Below are positions 59,361-64,000 of a stretch of DNA of 64,000 nucleotides, piece after piece. Origin of the DNA: Porogramme epimiltina (Eukaryota > Basidiomycota > Agaricomycetes > Polyporales > Polyporaceae). Each line of letters opens with the position of its first letter. The first letter of the stretch is position 1. Under the pieces are notes generated by a model. The model was not told the DNA's origin. It worked only from the letters and a program-made list of their open reading frames with translations, and did not search any database. The stretch lies in the NCBI GenBank assembly GCA_900155495.1, contig FTLJ01000744.1, positions 1 through 64,000 of the forward strand, written 5' to 3'. The translations under genes and the position numbers were made by a program.

Positions 59361-59755
59361 GCTCAGGAGGGTGACGCGGAGAATGGTGAAGACGAGGCAG
59401 GAGGCAAATGGAGGAGAAGCGAGAGAGAGGGAAGAGACGAACACGGATGCCAGCGCGACATGGAGGTCGGGGAAGCTCTTGTCTGACGGAGGGCGCGATG
59501 GTGGGGACGTGCTCTACGTCATAGAGTCGATCGCGGTCTCCCTATCGGAGATCATGTGACCGTGGCGTGGCCTCATGTCCGCGGCCGTCCCGAGTTGCAT
59601 CGGTTCTTCGCATGATTGCACATGGCTAGACGTCACATCGCAGCGTGCGATAGCTAGGCTGGTAGAGTTTCTGCCATTGAGAACATTCTGGGGGATACAG
59701 CACACAACTACCAATTCTCTGGGCGGCAATTCCTGGCTTGTCCTTTTACTACAGA
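59361..59755. other. Intergenic region between the photolyase start and the glutaminase stop
   Basis: This holds the photolyase promoter and the 3' UTR of the glutaminase gene, both on the minus strand. I see no certain light-response element. Confidence 0.5.
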
Positions 59756-62700
59756 CTACTGCAAGGCAAGCTGCGCAGATCGGTGGAAGAACAATCAGCG
59801 GCAAGAAGAATAAACAAGAAGCGAGCGCACTAACATGAGCCAGGTGCCCACCAACCACCGGTCGCGCTCTGAAGCCCTCCACGGACCCGTCTGTAGTCTC
59901 ATACCAGTCTCCGAGGGGCTGCGAGCTCAGCCCGTCTGCAGCGTACTTGCGGACCGAGCTGATGAACATGTCGCGCACGGCTGTCGACGTCACGAGTGCC
60001 GACGTCCAAATTTCCCAGTCTAAAACCAAGCGTTAGGCTCGCACGACGTCATGTGTCGGGGAGAGGGCGGGGCTTACCGGACTTCGTGTACGTGTGGCTG
60101 TGGCAGTCAGGTCGATCAGCGTACATTGAGGGCTAGATCACTTTGTCGAGGTGGCTCTCACCGAGTGTCAAGCGGGACGCCGAAAGCATCTAGATATATG
60201 GCGTTGTCAGAGATGGCTTACGAGACATTTTAGGAACATGACCCACTAGCATGTGAGCTGTACCAATTGGTTTCTGCATTGAACTCGTCAGCACCATTTT
60301 TTCAGGGAGAGAAACAGTAGAGGTTGCTCACGAAGTTCGTAGATGGAAGCAGGGAAGATGTTCGTGCCCAGCAACTTGTCAGCGTAGAGGTTGTACGCTA
60401 GGCCCCAGGTATCATTTTGACCATACTAGAATGTGAAATGATGAGACGACGGAAAAGACATCAAATGTAATAGTCTTACAGCTAGGGTCAAGTGTTGGCC
60501 ATTAGAGGACATGGCGAAGTTCTGCCATTGGGACACATAGGAAGTCGCAATTGACTGGAATTCTATGAGCAATGGTGTCACCGTGACGACACAAGCAGAG
60601 GACGCATACGCTATAGTTGTCTGCCTTGGCGGTGTCGCCCAAGAGACGAGCAATCTCGGACATAGCCTTGATGCCAACAATGCCCTTAATAGCGAGATTG
60701 GTCTGGTTCGCAAGCGTGCCCGCAAAGTCGTCCGTGCTCAGCTGTTCCGCGGGGATGAGCGAGTCCGAGATCAGGAACCCAGTCCACTGATCAAGCAATC
60801 CAAACTATGATGCGCGCGAGGATGAGCGTGCGCGCACGCTTCGACACAAGGGGGATGTGCTCACGAAGTTCTGGATGAGGGACAGGTCATTTGTCTTCTG
60901 AGTGTAGCTGAGCGTCATGATGAGCATGTTACCGCTCTCTGTTTGTATAGCAGTGAGCACATTGTCCATGATCGCCCGCCGTGCTGAAGTAATTACCTTC
61001 CACTTGCATCGCTTCGTCCTTGCCTATACACCATATTAGTGAACAAATAAGAATAGAGGCATGTACCACTTACCGTCGTTGTGTCCGATGGCTTGTGGGT
61101 AGTGAGCACCTGAACGAATATCAACCTCATATTTGCTATTCTTGTTATGCTGGTTGCGTACCCATGTCGTGGACCGCCCATGCATTGGGATACTGGCCAC
61201 TGGCCTGGTACTCGAAAAGCGGCAGGAGCAGCTGCTTCCCAATTACAGGGTTTGTGTAGAGGAACAGGGGCCAAGAGGGGAAGATCACATCCACGGTGTT
61301 CGTGTTCTGCAGTAAGCGGTGTCATTGCTATGCACACCATGATCTGCGATACACAGCTACTCACACCATCGCTAGAGATTTCTGCACATTTCCGGTCAAC
61401 CTCCGACACACGTAGCGGAACGCGACGGGCCCACCTTTCATGAACGTCGTGACGTCGGAAGTGTTGAACGAGCCGTCGCCGTTCTTCGACACGGTGATCT
61501 CGCACGCGCCCAACGTCTGCCGAACCGAGAGCGCAACGATCGACGCGTAGTCGGACGAGATCTTCTCCGCATCAGCCTGGACCTTCGCGTCGAACGCCTT
61601 CGCGCGCGCGAGCGCGGCGGCGTAGTCGCTGACGAAGGACGAGATCTGCTCCCCGCAGCGAAACCGTCAGCATCCCCGAACTACGCCCGCCGAGAGCACC
61701 GGCACGCACCGCGTCCGCCACCGTTGCAAAGCGCGTCCAGAAGAGCACGCTCCGGTCCTGCCGCCCGTTGTTCGCAGTGATGTAGAGCACCGCGGGGTCG
61801 CGCACGTGGCCCACGACGTACACCGCGGGCGCGGAGGGGCCCGAGACCGTGCCGAGGTCGTGCGCGAGCGCGAACACGGGCCAGCGGTCGGAAACGGCGC
61901 GGAAGCCGGTGTCGGCGGTGTTGGCGAGCTTGCCGTTGTTGATGAACTGCGCGCGGACGACGACGTCTTCGCCGGTTTGCCAGGTCGCGCCCTGGGTCTA
62001 CGGAGACGCGGTGGTGGTGTGAGTGGTTTGGGCTCAAAGAAGGGAAGTAAAGGGCGGGCGTACGTTCAAAGTGGCGTGGTACGCAGATCCCTCTGTGTGG
62101 GAAATCAGGACCGCAACAAATTGGCGGTGCACTCAAAACACCTACGTTGGGTGTGGTCGTTGATCTCTCCGAAGAGTGTTTGCGACTCGAGTTGCACTTG
62201 GTGAGTGATGATGTTGCCGGTGGTTGTAGACCAGTTGGCCGTCAAGCTGTTGTCCCCAGTAACCCATTCTGCGCTGATATCTGTATAGAGCTGCACGCTG
62301 TGGGATTTGCCGTCGTTCGATGCTGCTGAAACAGAGACGTATGAGAACGGAAGGGATTGCATGACTGGGTCGTCGGGCTTCCGGATGCCACGTTAGCGAG
62401 GAGTGTCAAATTGCCTGTGCAAAATCTCCTACCTCGACGGGGCTAAGGAAAGTGACTGTTAGGTCGATGGGACCGGCAGCCATTACAAAGACGCTTTGAG
62501 TGGAAGTGAACTACGAGAAGGCATGAATGAGCTAATACAGTAGACGTATGCGTCGAACAAGACTCACCTCAAGGCTTTTCTGGATGGCCTTGCTCGCTCC
62601 AGCAACATTGGGTGCGCCGAGCCAGTTGTAGGCCATTCCATCAACCTTGACATAGCCTGCCCAACCCAGTATCTACGGAAACAATTGAGCACATGCACTG

Positions 62701-62922
62701 GGAACTCAGTTAGACTCGGCGTATACTCACGCTGCCAGTCCAAAAGGTAGGCCAAGCCGCATTTAGAGCGGTGCCGGCCCCTTGTGGAAGCCATGCCGAA
62801 AGATATGGCGTCCGGACTGCCAGGGGTACAGAAGCCGGGTTAAAGGGAGTCGCGTCCCATGTTACTGCACCCAGGACTGGGGCAAGAGAGCACAAGGCCG
62901 CGAGAAGAGGGAGCGCGTACAT
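59756..62922 (-). CDS. gtaA: Secreted glutaminase A (GtaA family) in 20 exons
   Basis: Twenty exons give 690 residues: 62922-62731, 62672-62568, 62510-62433, 62377-62146, 62092-62064, 61997-61710, 61645-61435, 61381-61365, 61306-61162, 61109-61074, 61023-60997, 60938-60865, 60804-60610, 60554-60480, 60425-60332, 60273-60247, 60189-60162, 60097-60078, 60019-59835, 59770-59756. A signal peptide (ALPLLAALCSLAPVLGA) begins the protein. Landmarks of the DUF4964/DUF5127/DUF4965/DUF1793 arrangement are PLAVRTPYLSAWLPQG, YGQNDTWGLAYNLYADKLLG, GHNDGKDEAMQVEESGNMLI, DWEIWTSALV and GDWYETTDG. The final exon supplies only LALQ and the stop, matching the usual GGHxAxLAL end. The enzyme releases ammonia from glutamine extracellularly. 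Seven exons are 29 nt or shorter. Confidence 0.92.
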
Positions 62923-64000
62923 AGTCGCGCGTAGGTGAGGGAAGACGATAAGCGCGGTGGAGGCGTCCGTTATATACCGGGGAGAAGCGATGAGGGGCGG
63001 CGGAGACACTGCGGGTAACGAAACGATCAGTACGCAGTAGCTGAGACACATGTCGGGTAGACGATCGTGACCTCGTGTGGGAAGCGCATTCGGGGCTCAC
63101 AAGGCGCGTCCTCAACCGTGCTCGGCCAGAAATCACGCTGAACGCCAGTCAGGTGGGCCCCAATGTGACGCAACCGCGCGACGGAGAAGAAGAAGCTCGG
63201 GGGGAAGACGCCGCCGCCTCAGCTCAGAATTAGCCCGCCCTGTTCCCTCGATCTATCGCGAGTGATGGTCTGCTCCAGTCATGCAGAAATCTGGACACGA
63301 GACCTGGAGGACCAGACACACTCGTCGGCTGGCCTGGCACGCGATTTGGCCGGAAGTGTCTGAGGATCAGAGGACGGGAATCAGAGAGAGGTGGAGAACG
63401 GGTTCGCATCATGCACGGAGACCCACCTCGCCCCGCTGCCGAAGTCGGAAGACCAGGGAAGCCTTGTCAAACGCAACTGGGCGGTGCCGCGTGGGGCATA
63501 CTGCATCGGCGCGTCTTGGCCCGGTCCGGATTGCAAAGCAAGGCGAAGAAGCTGCACAGGTGACTACGCAAGGTGGGTATCAACTAGACATCCTTACATG
63601 CATAGCGTGCGCTGAGGTGGGACGACGCGCAAATCAGTGATTATGACGGAGGAGCAAAGTCGAGTGTTGCCCATCACAACCAGCTCGGTGATCGTCCCAG
63701 TGGCTGTGTTCCATTAGGCGCGCAGCGTGGCAAAGTTTGTGCTACGCTTGAAGCCAAACTCGCGCCTCCTCATTGTCGCTTCCTTCCAGCTCAGTCCCGG
63801 CTCCGTACCTCTGTCGGCTTCTGTGGGCGTCCTGGTATCTAGGCAACATACAGGATAGAGCAGGCGTCTGTGGGCGTGTGTGTGTTTTGACCAAACAACT
63901 TCCTTAGACGGTAGGATTTCGATACTTCTCTCGATTGGCAATCCTCTTCCGTTGCGCCTAGCGACTGCAAGCAATCCACCACGATTCCATGAATATATAA
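62923..64000. other. Right edge, no supported gene
   Basis: Sequence upstream of the glutaminase start to the window end. It contains the glutaminase promoter, and a TATATA-type sequence (GTTATATACC) lies near 62970 about 50 nt upstream of the ATG. The remaining frames are short and show no domain, signal peptide or splice pattern I trust. Confidence 0.5.

Noticed and set aside
63281..63640. Plus-strand frame of about 119 codons near the right edge
   Set aside because: Arg/His-rich, no domain or signal peptide, and an overlapping frame is equally open. Could belong to a gene outside the window, but there is no positive evidence.
1..64000. Transposons, biosynthetic gene cluster, CRISPR or prokaryotic features
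   Set aside because: No transposase, reverse transcriptase, terminal repeats, clustered tailoring enzymes or spaced palindromic repeats were seen. Gene content is conserved fungal housekeeping.

Overview
This window looks like nuclear DNA from a filamentous basidiomycete, most likely an Agaricomycete and possibly a polypore. The genes are compact and intron-dense: I could splice about 156 coding introns across 25 genes, mostly 48-75 nt long. The proteins fit that group, including a DUF2985 membrane protein, a TPR/MYND protein and a DUF7704 membrane protein. There are no prokaryotic operons, no clear tRNA or rRNA genes, no transposon and no CRISPR array. All exon junctions below were read by hand from GT/AG signals, reading frame and family similarity. 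Nearly all coding lengths close in frame, but no transcript evidence was available.

Layout, left to right: DUF7704 membrane protein (+); COX18 insertase (-); ribosomal protein L6 (-); HAD pyrimidine nucleotidase (+); PHAF1-family protein (-) head-to-head with DNA polymerase epsilon subunit B (+), with four MluI cell-cycle boxes between them; a 2,912-residue FMP27/BLTP2 bridge-like lipid-transfer protein (+); DUF2985 membrane protein (+); TPR/MYND protein (+); methionine synthase MET6 (-) head-to-head with xylitol dehydrogenase (+); a 1.8 kb gene-free gap; GT32 mannosyltransferase (-); SWT1-like PIN nuclease (-); PCF11 (-) head-to-head with ribosomal protein L9 (+); STE14 methyltransferase (-) head-to-head with mitochondrial EF-G2 (+); an unrecognised acidic nuclear-looking protein (-); an MFS transporter (-); PUS7 (-) head-to-head with URA3 (+) across only 133 bp; DOM34 (-) head-to-head with PLP1/TXNDC9 (+); a CPD photolyase (-); and a secreted glutaminase A in 20 exons (-). 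The last kilobase holds nothing I can support.

Functionally this is a housekeeping region. The themes are translation and ribosome rescue (RPL6, RPL9, MEF2, DOM34, PUS7), RNA processing (PCF11, SWT1), replication and repair (DPB2, photolyase), mitochondrial biogenesis (COX18, MEF2), nucleotide and amino-acid metabolism (URA3, the nucleotidase, MET6), sugar and nitrogen use (XDH, glutaminase), and membrane or lipid biology (FMP27, GT32, STE14). The genes do not form a biosynthetic cluster. I found no convincing undescribed system. The most useful leads are the MCB cluster at the DPB2 promoter, micro-exons of 8-12 nt, stop-free in-frame introns (especially a 390-nt one inside the PCF11 CID), repeated use of AAG 3' splice sites, and a few proteins I could not assign.
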